A stretch of DNA of 64,000 bases from Patiria pectinifera (lineage: Eukaryota > Echinodermata > Asteroidea > Valvatida > Asterinidae): contig CM057142.1 of the NCBI GenBank assembly GCA_029964075.1, positions 26,910,392 through 26,974,391 of the forward strand, written 5' to 3'. A program made the position numbers and the translations under genes. Below, piece after piece: positions 48,406-60,298 of the stretch. The notes under the pieces are model-generated. The model saw only the letters and a program-made list of their open reading frames with translations, did not search any database and was not told the DNA's origin. Within the stretch, counting starts at the first letter, position 1, and each line of letters starts with the position of its first letter.

Positions 48406-49060
48406 ATTGGTCCCAAGCTGAAAAAAATAATGAATTCTTATCAAAATCTATAGTCAATCATTGATTTGAACTTCACGCGTTTAGTTTGTTTTTTTGGTAA
48501 AATTAGTGGCCAAGCACCTCTTTGTTGAAATTTAGCAACTGCTCAACAAAAAACATTTTGTAAAAATGTGTACTCTATCATTGATTCTAAATTCCTGCTC
48601 TTTTGTTTTTAAATTGTGGATATGTGGCCAGTCGTTTTTGAGTATTAAAGGTAAAATTGAACAAATTGAAACGGAGGAAAAATGTTGAAAATGCAAATTT
48701 ATCCTGTCGCTGTTGGATGCAGAAATCCAAATGCCGGCGAAGGTTGAAACTGTCATTAAAATCAGTGGAGTCAATAACTTTTGTGTGCATGAATTAAAGA
48801 CTTCTAAGATAGGGTTGCTTTTTTTTTAGCAATTACTGTGTGTAATTGATTACTTGGGAAATGTCATTGTTTGATATCATTTATTTGATTTATTTGAAAT
48901 TAAATAATGGTCACCAAATATATCTACAGAGAAAGAAAGGGTTATTATTGAAATCACTCTGTCAAGGTAAATATATGTCCACTGCTTAGTTGTCTATTTT
49001 TGTAAGGAATGTCATTCTTGTCTTTTATTCATACATGTGTACACTTCTCCACCACATGAC

Positions 49061-49592
49061 AAGGGGCTTTTTGAAAGTTGAGCCAGTATTTATGCCTGAT
49101 GAATTCAAGTACATGTAAAATATTACTTTTAAGATCAACTTCGTACCCATTCTTTTAAAGATGGAGTACATCGTTAGTCATTCGTGCATTTTTTTTTTCG
49201 TTTGAAGTGCAACAACGTGTTCAAAATCTAAAGAAGGGTGCTTAACAACTAACCTGATAGACTTTTAGCTCAGTGAATTTTGTATATTTCGAGGGGAAAA
49301 AAAATGTTCTAGGATCTCTGTACATACACATGACAAGGGGCTTTTTGACAGTTCAGCCAGTATTTATTTAATGCCTGATGAATTCAAGAACATGTAAAAT
49401 ATTACTTTTAAGATCGACTTCGTACCCATTCTTTTAAAGATGGAGTATATCATTAGTCGTTTGTGCATTTTTTTTTTGAAGTGCAACAAAAGTGCTCAAA
49501 ATCTAAAGAAGGTTGCTTAACAACTCACCTGATAGAGTTTTAGCTCAGTGAATTTTGTATATTCCGAGAAAAAAAAAATGTTCTAGGATCTC
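49061..49592 (+). repeat. Tandem duplication, two units of about 270 bp
   Basis: Unit 1 (49061-49334) and unit 2 (49335-49592) share AAGGGGCTTTTTGA-AGTT, GCCTGATGAATTCAAG, AAAATATTACTTTTAAGATC, CGTACCCATTCTTTTAAAGA and AATGTTCTAGGATCTC in order, over 90% identical by eye, with a few small indels. The offset is 274 bp. It is non-coding. Confidence 0.88.
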
Positions 49593-52500
49593 CATTTCAA
49601 TTCAAAAGTTGCCGAGTCATGTTTTGAATTGCGCCCGAAATCAGTGTCAAGTACACGTTCTCATTCAGCCGATTGCAGTTACGCGATGTATCATGTTACG
49701 TGCTGAACTGACAAATTATACATGTAGCATCTGCACGTGCCTAGTGCGTTGGGCCTACGCTTGCCCGCACCCATTCACGGCTTCGCCGAATTGAAACCGA
49801 ATTACTAATGGACATTTCCAAAAATGCATCTTTAGATGCATTAGGAAATGACCTTCTTTTATTGTATTCTTCAAAATGACATCATGCCAGAAAGAATAAT
49901 TTCACAGGGAGTTTAGTGCCATTACTATCTTAAAACCAAGTAAGCTTTTCAACAATAATTTCGTTAGTTACTTTTTGGATAGCTGCAAATTATATACCCT
50001 ACCTTTATAATGTTGCTATGCACTTAGATGTTTTGAAAATACATGTTCAGTGTACCGGTGCATCCCAGGTTTTTTCTATCAATTATTACAGATGTACTTA
50101 AAATTGTATAGGGCCTGCATGTTCAATTATTCTGACTCTCACAATGAAAACATACAGTATGAAATAATTCAAATAATTACGGTTATGCTAGTTAATCTTT
50201 CTTTAGATTCATTCCCATCTGCATTGATATCTTTAATGCTATATGTGCATAAGGCTGACCCACTTGCACCACACTCATTGTCCAACGGCAGTGCGAGCAG
50301 GCTGCCCAGCGCACTGTTCTGCCTTGTTGTCTTGGGGCCACAATTCCTTTCACTTGGCCTGTTTTCAGCCTGGTCTGCAGGTATGTAAATAACACCACGA
50401 CAGACGGACTTGCGCCTGTCCTACCCCCCCCCCTTCAGTCAAATGTCTGGCACTCAATTATCCTACCAGAGAGAGGGGGGGGGTGTGTACTTTGGTTAAT
50501 ATGGCCAGTTGTAGTAGATGGTTTGTCCCCTTTATTGACGCTTCATTGAATGCTCTGGCTGGCCCAATTGGTTTGTCTGCAAGTGCAACGTCCAACCCTA
50601 TATTTTTATCAATTGCCACTCCGGCAATTTTGCCACGTGCGGCTCGCTTGCGCTATTTTCATTTTTTTTTTCATCGTTCGAGCAGTGGCCGTACGACAAA
50701 TTAAAAGAGGTTGGATTGATTATTGCTGTAATTGGCTAAATGTCCAATGGATGGCTAACTGGGGGGGGGGAATTCATGCAGTCGAAGAACGCATTAATGA
50801 GATGGTTCAGTAACTGCATTAGTAACAGTGTACACACTTTTTTTCATTTAAATGTTTCTGTTTTGCTATTGTCAGGCCAGGCTTTTAAGTTTTTGTGGTC
50901 AAACGGTACCAGTAAGTCTCAGTTTTCTTGTCTTTTGAAGAAAACAAAAGTTCATCAAAAGAGCTCAAATTTTAATCTGTCTAACCAATCATTGGAATGA
51001 ATGAACATGTAATTTGATGTAGTGTAATGCTATGGTTACCTGATGAAAAGGTTTATTTTTAAATGCCAGATTGTTTCTTTTAATGATCCAATGCATCCTT
51101 TTCAGTCAACAAAAAAGTATTCTCGATCAGACACGATCAACTACCAGCATATCTTATAGAAATAATTATGTACATGTAGCTATGTTTGCTTCCCATTCAG
51201 AAATGCCTTATGTTTGTTTCCTGTTATTTATTCAATGCCCCTTGAACTGCTGTCCAGTTAAGTCAATGCCAGTTCAAAGTCGAGCGCTTCTGATAGATAA
51301 AAAAAATGGGGGAAAAAAAGAGAATATGAAAATTTTGTGTTAACATTTTTTTATTAAATTTGTTTTCATTTTTTGGGGAGTGGGACTTAATGTTGACATT
51401 TGCGAGGCATTCTGGCAAAATGAGACGGAACGGGGCAGAGGCCATTTGAGGGTTTGTGGGTAGGAAAGAGGCTTAAATTCTTCTTACAATACAGTTTGTT
51501 GCACTTCAATTGGACATTCTGTTGACAAGTTGTAGCTGTTTAAAACTCGCGTTTATCGACATCTCAAAAAAGTAAAATACTGAGAGAAAGGCTTTTAAAG
51601 TTTCAAGTTTTGTATTCGAGAAAATGAAAGATGCCAATTTTTCCCCTAAAAAGTACGTACCTAAACCTTACATGAAAACAGTGCTTTGAACACTTTTGTA
51701 CCGTTTGTTATCCGTTTTTCAAAACTACATGTATGTAATAAATTTGGACCACTGGAAAGTTACAAGGTAACCTCAAAATGGACATTTTTTGTTCCTCATC
51801 ACAAAAATGTGGGGGGATAATCCAATGGCCCATGCCCCTGGTCAAAAAGTGGGGGGATATACCCTCCCCACCCCTCCCATACCTACGGAACAAGTATATG
51901 TGGCACGGTAACAGCGTTGTTTTGGAAGTTTTTTATTATAAGGGAAATTAGGACCGACCCAGTTGTGGGGACTTTCGACTGTCTCCACCTAGTCTAAAGT
52001 TGGTCCCCACAGTAACTATCGCACATCAGGTGTGTGCTCCCCACACCTACTGAATAAGTGCACATGTATGTGTGGCACAGTACGGCCCACTCATCAGGAG
52101 AACAAAAATAATGAAATACATGTGCCCGCGCACCCTAATAGTTTAAATGTGAGAATAGCACAGAGCACATGCACACGGACTTGGCCGGTTTCAAGTTTGT
52201 CTTTCCACTCAATCATGATCATTACTCTTGTAGTGCAGCGAAAAGGTGTCAAGATTTGCCTGTCCTATCCAAGGGCGCTGGTGACTGCTTATCCATTTCA
52301 CAAAATCTTGCGAAGGAAATGCAGATTAACAAAGCATTGTTGGTAGGTCACTTGCTAATATATTTGCAATGTACGTACATGTACATTCGGAGCGCATGGG
52401 TACGGGTGAGCACGGAAGCGTTCACCCAGAGGTAAAGAAACACCTTCTGATGAGAGAACAAAGAAATTAGTGTTGTGGGAAAACTTGAAATGGCAGTAAC

Positions 52501-52613
52501 ACTGTTTTTTTGCAGCCAAACAGACATTGTACATGTAGGCTAGCTTCATCTTATGAATAGTTAATGCGGTAGCCGCCGCTGTGTACATCAGATTCGAGCC
52601 AGCCAACCGATCC
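49593..52613. other. Non-coding sequence with a small GTGGGGAC hairpin
   Basis: 51965-52011 folds (TGTGGGGACTTTC ... AAAGTTGGTCCCCACA). Around it, ACCTAC-GAA-AAGT...TATGTGTGGCAC-GTA occurs twice (51884-51911 and 52045-52083). G/C runs lie at 50425 and 50475. A CGGCTTCGCCG motif lies at 49779. The 112-aa ORF at 50050 is unrecognised. Confidence 0.4.
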
Positions 52614-52830
52614 CGTTAGGTGGCCGAGTGGTAAGACGTCTGCACTAGAAAGCAGGCGGTCGTGGGTTCGAGTCCCACCCGAGTGATTTTTTTCAACTTT
52701 CTCTCGGGAGGTGACACACTGAGAATACAGTGTTTATACGACAGTGAAGGGCAAAACCTAGTTTGATGTACCAGTGTCCTTACCATACCCATGTATTTTG
52801 GCAGGGAATGACCAAAACACAATGTCCAGA
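52614..52830 (+). repeat. tRNA-derived SINE with a tRNA-Ser-like head
   Basis: 52614-52685 resembles a tRNA. It has an A-box TGGCCGAGTGG (D arm), anticodon-region CTAGAAA (AGA would be Ser), B-box GGTTCGAGTCC and a perfect T stem (GTGGG/CCCAC), followed by a T run. The acceptor stem has a mismatch and G-T pairs. The anticodon stem is shifted, and the long variable arm of a true tRNA-Ser is missing. So it is a SINE head rather than a working tRNA. The body appears to continue to about 52830; its end is uncertain. Confidence 0.65.
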
Positions 52831-53329
52831 GTTAACTCTTCGTGAACATTTTTAGTCACGACAAACTTCCTGCGACGGAAGCAGAACATTAACAGCATGG
52901 AGGGATGCCGGGACGTGTCCCCCTACCAGATTTCCTCCGGTCTTAAAGTATTACCTGTCAGCGTCGTGATGAGCCATGAATCGGTGCACGGGAGGAAAGA
53001 GACGTGACCAGCCTAATGTTCATGTGCCGAACATGTGCTGACTTGTTTGCCATGGTTCGGTGGTTATGTTTCGGACTTGCATTGCGCACATCACAAAATA
53101 AAACCAAAACAGCGTACTTGTTTGGTAAAGGGTATTTAATAGTGTGTATCTGTGCTCACATGCATTTAGTCTACGGAATATCCCCTTGCACAGCAAGGGT
53201 CTATGATATGCGAACAGATTCGGCGATAAATTATGCCAAACAAAACTGCATCTTGACCTCGAGATTCTGACCATTCAGTAGGCATCTTCTATCTTCCGTA
53301 GCCCATTGTTGTATTACAAAAGCATGTCG
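52831..53329. other. Non-coding sequence upstream of the promoter-like segment
   Basis: Mixed composition. An 88-aa + ORF and an 84-aa minus ORF overlap (53004-53274); neither is recognisable. Confidence 0.4.
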
Positions 53330-53524
53330 GTAAAATTGACCAATCAACAGCTTAGTCCACATTTCTGTTCGAAATGACGTTACAATTTATGAAGTGATCT
53401 CCGATTGGCTGGTGCGCGGGATTGCATAAAATTTGCATTGCTCAGATATATCAGACATTGGTTACGTACGGAGACCACTCCGTCGGACAGCGGTAATACT
53501 CAGACTAACATGCATGTAGAATAG
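53330..53524 (+). promoter_or_regulatory. Candidate RNA polymerase II promoter with an alternative non-coding first exon upstream of the BCL11 exon
   Basis: Promoter-type motifs lie in a plausible order: CCAAT (GACCAATCA, 53338-53346), a CRE half-site TGACGTTA (about 53376), an inverted CCAAT (CCGATTGGCTGG, 53401-53412), then CATAAAA followed by an octamer ATTTGCAT (53425-53438). A start would fall about 25-30 bases on, near 53455. A consensus splice donor (TAG|GTGAGA) follows at 53524/53525. The segment is less AT-rich than its surroundings. A transcript from here would splice to the exon at 54290. The only ATG just before the donor meets a stop after four codons, so this exon would be untranslated. 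This is inference from motif order only; CCAAT boxes are common by chance. Confidence 0.33.
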
Positions 53525-54289
53525 GTGAGACAAATTTGTGCATAATAGTCAATGGAAAATGGTCAGATTGAGTGTGTGGCATTTGTGCGCAGGGCATGAT
53601 TTTGGTGCATGATGTGCATGTAGACCCGGTATGCCCTCACTTGGCTGGTACTTGGCCAACCAAAACACTTCCTTCACAAAACCAACACAAATGCCTTAGA
53701 AGGTTCATTTAATAGTAAATAGAAAAATTTTAACTCGTACATACTTCCACACACCTATAACTAAGAATGTTGTGATTAGTTTTGGAAATGCATTGTAACT
53801 TGTACAAAACTGAAAACATAACTTAAGGACTATGTGTTTAATTCTCTAGTCTCAGGTCAGGGTAACAGGCCTCAGGTATTGATTGATTGATTGATTGATT
53901 GATTTATTGCTGCATGTATAAAAATACAATATAGTAGACATTCACTTGATTGCTCGCTAAAAAGTTAATGTGGGTTGAGAATTAAACATTAAAAATACAA
54001 TTCAACACTTTCAAACATATAAAATCTCAGGAAAAGAAACATTACATAATTTAGTTAAACAAACAAAAAGTCACAGTTGTTCAAAATTCCCATTTAAATA
54101 TACTGCAGTGTAAAAAGAGTGATTTCAGCATTTAGTCTGTCCCTCGGTTTATCGACATTGGGTGCTCAACCAGAGATACACCAGCCAGTCGACATTGGAG
54201 TAATTGTAAACTTGTGCATTTCTGGTGTGCATTTCTTCTTATCCAAGGTTTAATTGCTTTTTCTTGCTGACATTCGTTTCTTATCACAG
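53525..54289 (+). other. Intronic sequence directly upstream of the BCL11 C2HC-finger exon
   Basis: A (GATT)n microsatellite at 53880-53907. AT-rich otherwise. It ends in a pyrimidine-rich tract with CTGAC at about 54266 and the acceptor CACAG at 54289. Confidence 0.6.
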
Positions 54290-54706
54290 ATGAAGATGAA
54301 TCGCACGGAGTCCTGGAAGGGGAGGAAGCCCCGCCCTTTGACCTCATCAAATGCGGTGAGTGTAACGCAGACTTTGCCCTGGCCGACATAGTCAAGTTTA
54401 TCGATCACAAACGGAAATGCTACCCCCGGCCAGTGGTGGTGGACCCCATGCAGCTAAGGGCCCCGACCGAGCCCAACCAAGACATCACAGACCTGAGTCT
54501 CGTCAAGACAGAAGTGGAAGACGAGGGGAGGACAGGGGAGGAGCCAGCACAGGAGGAGGAGGAGGAGGTGGTCGCCATCACCGAGGTGGTCGTCAGGTCG
54601 GAAAAGCCAAAGATTATTACCCCAATTAAGAGGATTTCGTCGACGTCCTCTGTTCAGAGAGATCCCATCTCGCCGCGGGTCAAGCAGACGCAGACACAAA
54701 CTTCAG
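54290..54706 (+). CDS. BCL11: BCL11-family zinc-finger transcription factor, internal exon carrying the N-terminal C2HC finger
   Basis: Exon of a BCL11A/B (CTIP1/CTIP2) orthologue. An acceptor (TTATCACAG, with a pyrimidine-rich tract and a CTGAC branch-like site upstream) precedes 54290. A donor (CAG|GTCAGT) follows 54706. The reading frame starts at 54292 after two bases of a split codon and gives about 138 codons. Residues 21-43 form a C2HC finger, CGEC-x14-H-KRK-C (54352-54420), matching the vertebrate LTCGQCQMNF...EHKRKQC finger. In vertebrate BCL11 proteins this finger lies just after the NuRD-binding N-terminus. Downstream come a SLVKTEVEDEG motif (possible SUMO-type VKTE) and an acidic run EEEEE. 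The leading EDESHG resembles the vertebrate DDEPDHG. BCL11 proteins are nuclear repressors that bind GC-rich DNA, recruit NuRD-type corepressors and interact with COUP-TF receptors (family knowledge). Exon 1 is not in sight. Confidence 0.95.
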
Positions 54707-54929
54707 GTCAGTGCCGCAAATCTCCGTTTTGAAAAGCATATTTGTTTGCATGTCGCTGGTCCCTGTTTAAATCATTGGGGTTACATCTGTTTTGAAGTTG
54801 CACCAATGGGAGAACAATACTTGGCGTTGTCAAGTGTTTGTATGAAAGGGGCCACTTTTTTTACTTGCATACAGTCTACTTCTTGCAGATAGTGTCCTAA
54901 GTTCAGTTACACATATAAGGCATATCACC

Positions 54930-55168
54930 TGGGCCCAATTTTAGGGTGTTAGCAAAAAATGAACATTTACTATAGCACTGTGCTTTAAATTAATATATTT
55001 CTCTGATTGGTGAGGAATTATGGCTAAATGCGCATGATACACATACCACGACTAAGGATTTTATCTGTGCTGACGGGGTTAGCATAGAATTTACTCGCTA
55101 GCTTTGTTAGCACAGAATGGTGATGGTAAACAAAGAATTCTGTTGTTGGAAGAGCCATATTGGGCCCA
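54930..55168. mobile_element. TGGGCCCAAT-ended MITE in the BCL11 intron, about 239 bp
   Basis: The left end TGGGCCCAAT (54930-54939) and the right end ATTGGGCCCA (55159-55168) are exact inverted repeats. The inside has repeated GTTAGCA/TGCTAAC-like words (GGGTGTTAGCA, GGGTTAGCATAGAAT, TGTTAGCACAGAAT). It resembles a 'TGGGCCCAATTTCAT...GCTTAGCA' family I associate with echinoderms (recollection). Confidence 0.6.
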
Positions 55169-55565
55169 GTCCTTGATAATTAAAGCACAAATTAATTCAG
55201 AAGCAATTAAAAATGTACTTAATATTTTAACTGCTGAGTTCCTGTCACTAAAAAAAGATGCTATTCGGCAGTATTATTTAAATGGATGCCAACATTTTTT
55301 CCTCCTATGCCGCAAAAGTGGCCTTGGTTGCAAACTACATGTATATTGTAAATTTGTAACGCTGGTTTACAAATGTAAGTGTATCTGAAAGATGAAGCAA
55401 AAAGGTTAGTCTCTTTTGCATCTACATGCAAAAGGAGGAATTGAAGTAGACTTCTGGAGTTTGTACCTCTAGCCCTTCCTAGAAGACTGAGCACTTTTCA
55501 TCACATGGAAATCCTGAGTTTAGGGGGCAAACCTGTGTTCACAGAAATGGGGTGCCCATCTCTCT

Positions 55566-55795
55566 TTCGAAGCGATTGGGCCAGACTCGAGTCCATGAAA
55601 TGCTGCTTTGGGGGGATCGCCAAACCTTCCCAGCATTGAATAATGCCGGTACCCATTTAACACCTGGGTTGAGAGGAGTAATTGAGGTAAAGCGCCTTAC
55701 TCAAGGGCACAACACGCATGGCCAAGGCGGTGCTCGAATCCACAATCTCACGATCATGAATCCTGTGCCCTACCGCTAGACCACACGTGCCCACA
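55566..55795 (-). repeat. tRNA-derived SINE, minus strand, in the BCL11 intron
   Basis: On the minus strand: GTGTGGTCTAGCGGTAGGGC (A-box region), GGATTCGAGCACC (B-box region), then TGCCCTTGAGTAAGGCGC and CTCTCAACCCAGGTGTTAAA TGGGTACCGG, the same body as 9601-9897. It lacks the ATT-rich tail of that copy. It is antisense to BCL11. Confidence 0.75.
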
Positions 55796-56506
55796 ATCCT
55801 GACTTATTTTCCATAAACCAAGCCAGATTGTTGTCATGAGCGCTTGAAAAAACCCACAAATATGCACATACCGGTAAACCGCAATGTATAGGTTTGCTTT
55901 TAGATTTTTACATTTGATAAAAGCCGCAAAGTGACAGTTGTAAGGTTAGTGGTTTGCATGCAAAAAAAACTTAATAAGTATTCAGGTGAGGAGGACCTAC
56001 TCCCGGTGCAGAGAGAGAGATACTTGCAAGTTGAAGATAGATAATGATTGTTGTATTCAGCTGATTGAACGATCCAATCAGCCCCCGCCTACTATGCACC
56101 GAGGACAGTAACACTGTTTTGTGGGTACCGGGGAGGTCACTTAGTACTGTACTTTCCATATGTACATGTTCTGCACTAGGAGTGTCGATCCAGGCAACGG
56201 GTAAACAAACATTTGCTCAATGAGAGCTCAAAGAAATGGTTACCATCAACCTTGGATATGATGCGGACTAGCGAATCCTTGTATACATTGTACATCTTTG
56301 AGAAGTTGTTTTACATGCAACCAAGCACTCTGTTGAGTGCATTTCCAGTATCCCGTTGCTTACGTGTCATTTCCAAACTTTGGAGAAAGTCTGGCACGTG
56401 TAAAATGTACCAGTCTTTAATCAAAACTTCTTTCTTGACAAAATTGCAGGTTTAAAAACTATGGTGTCTTCGAAAGTCATCATGAAGTCACTCTGTATTT
56501 GATATC

Positions 56507-56697
56507 TAAAGGCCAGTTCATACTCGGCTTAAAAGCGAACACGAATGCGAATTTGTGATGTCAGGCAAGTTTTCGCACTGCCAACTTGCAAAGGTTGAAC
56601 ACATTTCAACTCCGGCGAACTTCGCAGTGAAAGCTTCGTGATATCAAATTCGCATCGCATTCTCATGATAAAAGTACATGTATGAACCCGCCTTTTA
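56507..56697. mobile_element. Short palindromic MITE, about 190 bp, in the BCL11 intron
   Basis: The left end AAAGGCCAGTTCATAC is complemented by GTATGAACCCGCCTTTTA on the right. A second inner pair is AATGCGAATTTGTGAT and ATATCAAATTCGCAT. No target duplication is clear. Confidence 0.6.
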
Positions 56698-59600
56698 AGT
56701 TGCTCGCCCCGCGTGCTATTTAACTGCTGTTTTTCTAGCAATACAAAAGTTATCCGCATTTGAATAAGACATCTAAAAAAAAAAAAAATCCACCCATGTT
56801 TAGCTAGATGGAATATTTACTTTACAATATTTGAATTATTTGCCAACCAACATTAATTTGGACGTATCTTTTTGTGCATAATGGGTGCAAAAGCAAACCA
56901 AAATAAAATTGTATTTCAGAGGGTTGAAAACGTGCAAGATAGAAAAAAAGTAGCCTTTTCTGTTTAAATAAAACACACATGCTTAAAATTTGTGAGAACA
57001 AAAAAATATGTTGAAAAGTATTGCAATTGACCTATCGCCGCTTGCGAGTTAGCCACGCCCCTTAGACAACCCTATGGAGTTTTAGTACACAAAGTTTTGT
57101 TTGGCTCAGATTTTGCACGTTCCCCGTCCATTTGTATATCATGTAATTGGACAATATTTCGCGAGCTGCGTTAACGCGATTCTACCACGATTCTACTGCG
57201 ATTCTACCGCGATAGATGTATGAAGAGACTTTGAGATGAACATTTTTCATACAATGCTCAAGTACAAGAAACCAATACTTCAAGTGGGAATGCGTGTTAG
57301 TTTCTTTGTTTGGTGTAAAATGGTTTGGTGAGGCATATTTGATTTGAAATATACACCTAAAAAAGCTGGAATTCCTTTCGCTGACTTTTGATAGTCATTT
57401 ACATCTGCAGTGGCTAGGAAGTTGCAGGTTCAAGTCTAAAAAAATATAGGCCCTAGTCATTTGCATTGTTGCAAGATGTAGGCTCAAACTCTAGACGGCA
57501 ACACCACAGCATTTCACGCTCTTCTGCGCTCTGGGGAAAACATGTAATTTTTCCTAAAAAAATTAGAAAAGCCAGAACACATGTTCATTATTCTGGCAAC
57601 TGAAGTGGAATGATTACAAGCAATAGTGAGCAGCAGTGTCCTTTCTCACATTTGATGTTAATGTGTCTGGAAATGTATGCATTGATTGTCATGTTGTCTG
57701 TTTCCATGTTGTCCGTCTGGCTAGTATCTGAGGACACTAGCCCCGTCGTCATGGTGATAAAAGCATCCTTTATCCTACTTGAGAATGGAAATTGCACATT
57801 GCCATAGCATTCTGGATGTTATCTTTGCTTGGTCGTTGACATCTTAGTTTGTATTTTATTTTTTTTAAAGTTCGGATTTCACAGAACCAATGGAATAACA
57901 AGTTTGATGAGAATGGGGGAAATTGAACAGGAACTTATATCGGTACCTTGTTCGGAAAGAACTGCATCTATGTATACACGTTTGTGTATGCACCATTAAG
58001 CCTTACATGTACCGGTATATCTCCCCTGCCTTAGAAAGGGGGACACAGCTTTTGACCACAGGTAAAACAAAATGGTCACATGGTTTACATCTCTTGTGCA
58101 GAGGGAATTTTGATCCATTAGCTGTAAAACAAGATTACTGAAATCATAACAAAGTTAATACATTTCACAAGTTCTGAATGTTAAATGTATGTGAACACCC
58201 ATTTCTTATGTGTGTCCTCCTCTGCAAGTTTCCTGTATTTTCCTTAAGAATTTTTTTAAGCTAATCCAGACATTGCTGTACTCCACTCAGTTTGATTGTA
58301 AACTTCATCTGGTAGGTAGCTCAGAGTTTCTGTGAGGTCAAATTTCTTTACAGAAGCAGGAAAATGTCATAAAAACCAACAAAATCTTTCAAATGGGCCA
58401 ACCCCTGTTTTTTCCCTATGATTTTGAAGAAGACAACGATTTGTTTTTAATGCAAAAATAACAGAGTTGTGCCCAATTGTACCAACCCATTTTTAAAACG
58501 AGGCAGTTGCACTACATGTACTTTGTTCATTTAATCTCTTCTTGGCTCATTTTAGCCACGTATTGGGGGAAAAGTGTAAATTAGGACACACACAAAAGTA
58601 CCGTATAGGGCCTACATGTAAGCAGGTACCATACTGCAATATAATGTGCCATATGCCGAGTTAATTTCGTGGATAAATCTTTTTACAAGCTTTTTAATTT
58701 ATGCCTTGGTGAAGGACGTGATTGGGCTGAATATCTTTCATTTTACATGTAATTTACATGTAGAGTAGGGACTGTCCCTCTTTATTTTTATGGCTCTCTA
58801 AATATTTTTTTTTTTTAAGTACATGTACACTGTACGAGTTTCGTTCGGCAAGAAATCAAAACCTGAAGACGAAAAAAACTGTAGTTGTACGGTAACCCGT
58901 AGGTCTATAAATGGCTAAATTAAATGATGCCAGGTGTGTATTGTCTAAGTTGTTATTGATCGCTGCAATCATGCAATGAGAATTCATGGGTACATATGGG
59001 GTCCACCCAATACCTATGTTCCCCAATACCTACCGTATGTTCCCTCAATTCCTAGGGTTAGGGTTAGGATTTGGGAACATACTCATGTGGTAAAATGTCT
59101 GCTGTGAAACCTGACGATGTACATGCCTGGTAGAAACATATTAACAGAGTAGTACCGGTATATTAGGCACAAGCAAAGTCATCCAACCACGACGGATGCA
59201 GTGAAATAATAGAACGATGATTGCCCATAAAGTAAACTAGCGTTCCAGCCAGACAGCCAGCTTGCATATCCAGCCAGGTCTGCCAGACATGCCACGACCT
59301 TGAGGTCACTAGACCCTGACATTGACATTGTACTGTGCACATGCATGGAGTGCAGAGGCCAGCTAGCCATTATTCAAAATGGCCTTCATATTATTACAAA
59401 TATGTCTGTACTGTATGTAAATGAAACATTTAAAAAATATAACAAAATAATATTCAGTGCATATTCAGTGTATGCTGCATTATTTGGTAGAATCACTTGA
59501 TATGAAGAACGAGGAATGCAAGCCAACTTTTTTGAAGAAAAAAAAATTTCAATTTGATTATTGGTTGATGATCTTCCATGCAAAAAAATACCGCAATTTC

Positions 59601-59845
59601 CCATGACCTCAAAGTGCTTAAATGCATTGATAATAATCACTTTTTACTCAAATGTATTATTCCATTGTTGATGTTTATTATCAGTTTGTTCAGGTATGGC
59701 AGGTTTCTGAATTAGGTAATATTTATGAGTCGATAACTTCAATGTGTCCAATATTGAACTCATACAATGTACAAATTGTATCTGTGCATGTACATGTAGG
59801 AACATTCACAGTTATCTGGAAATGTACACTATGTGTACCAATTTA

Positions 59846-59990
59846 ACCAGAAAATCCTCGCTCAAAGATAGGACTTGTACCAAATACCCTGTGAATTTAG
59901 TCCGCCTGAATTGATATCATTCAGAGGAAAACAATCATTGAAGGTGGTTTAAGAAAGTGTGCCAGTGGCAGTGGGCACAGTTTTTTTTTA
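59846..59990 (+). repeat. Dispersed repeat fragment shared with 30535-30680
   Basis: GATAGGACTTGTACCAAATA, CTGTGAATTTAGTCCGCCTGA, GAAAACAATCATTGAAGG and AAGTGTGCCAGTGG align with GATAGGACTGGTACCAAGCA, GTGAAATTATTCTGCCTGAA, GAAAACAATAATTGGAGG and AAGTGTGCCCCTGG at 30575-30680. The class is unknown. Confidence 0.55.
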
Positions 59991-60212
59991 CGTGCGTTGG
60001 CAACGGAATCCAGTTTATGAGACCCCAACAAAATTGTGCCTGTACGCACGCTTTACTTTAATGTACAGTATCCACTGAGCTGAAAGTTCAACAAGTTAGT
60101 TGTTTTGCATCCTTCTTAAAATTTTGAGCAATTTTGTTGCTCAAATTCTGCCCAATCCTCAAATCCAGGATTTGTCATGCTGAAGATTCAGGAGTTGGTA
60201 CAATGTACTTCA

Positions 60213-60298
60213 ATTAATAATAATAATAATATTGGACATTTATAAAGCGCAAACATATCCACCGTGAGGTGCTCAAGGCGCTATACATAATTGTATAC
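60213..60298 (-). repeat. 3' tail of a SINE or LINE, minus strand, in the BCL11 intron
   Basis: Read on the minus strand: TAGCGCCTTGAGCACCTCAC, GGATATGTTTGCGCTTTATA AATGTCCAATATTATTATT. This ends in an ATT microsatellite, as many non-LTR retroposons do. The end of the SINE at 9601-9897 has a decayed version (TGCACAATATAAATGTATAA ATTATTG). Confidence 0.55.

Noticed and set aside
52614-52685. Functional tRNA-Ser (AGA)
   Set aside because: A and B boxes and T stem are good, but the acceptor and anticodon stems are imperfect and the long variable arm of tRNA-Ser is missing; a SINE head fits better.
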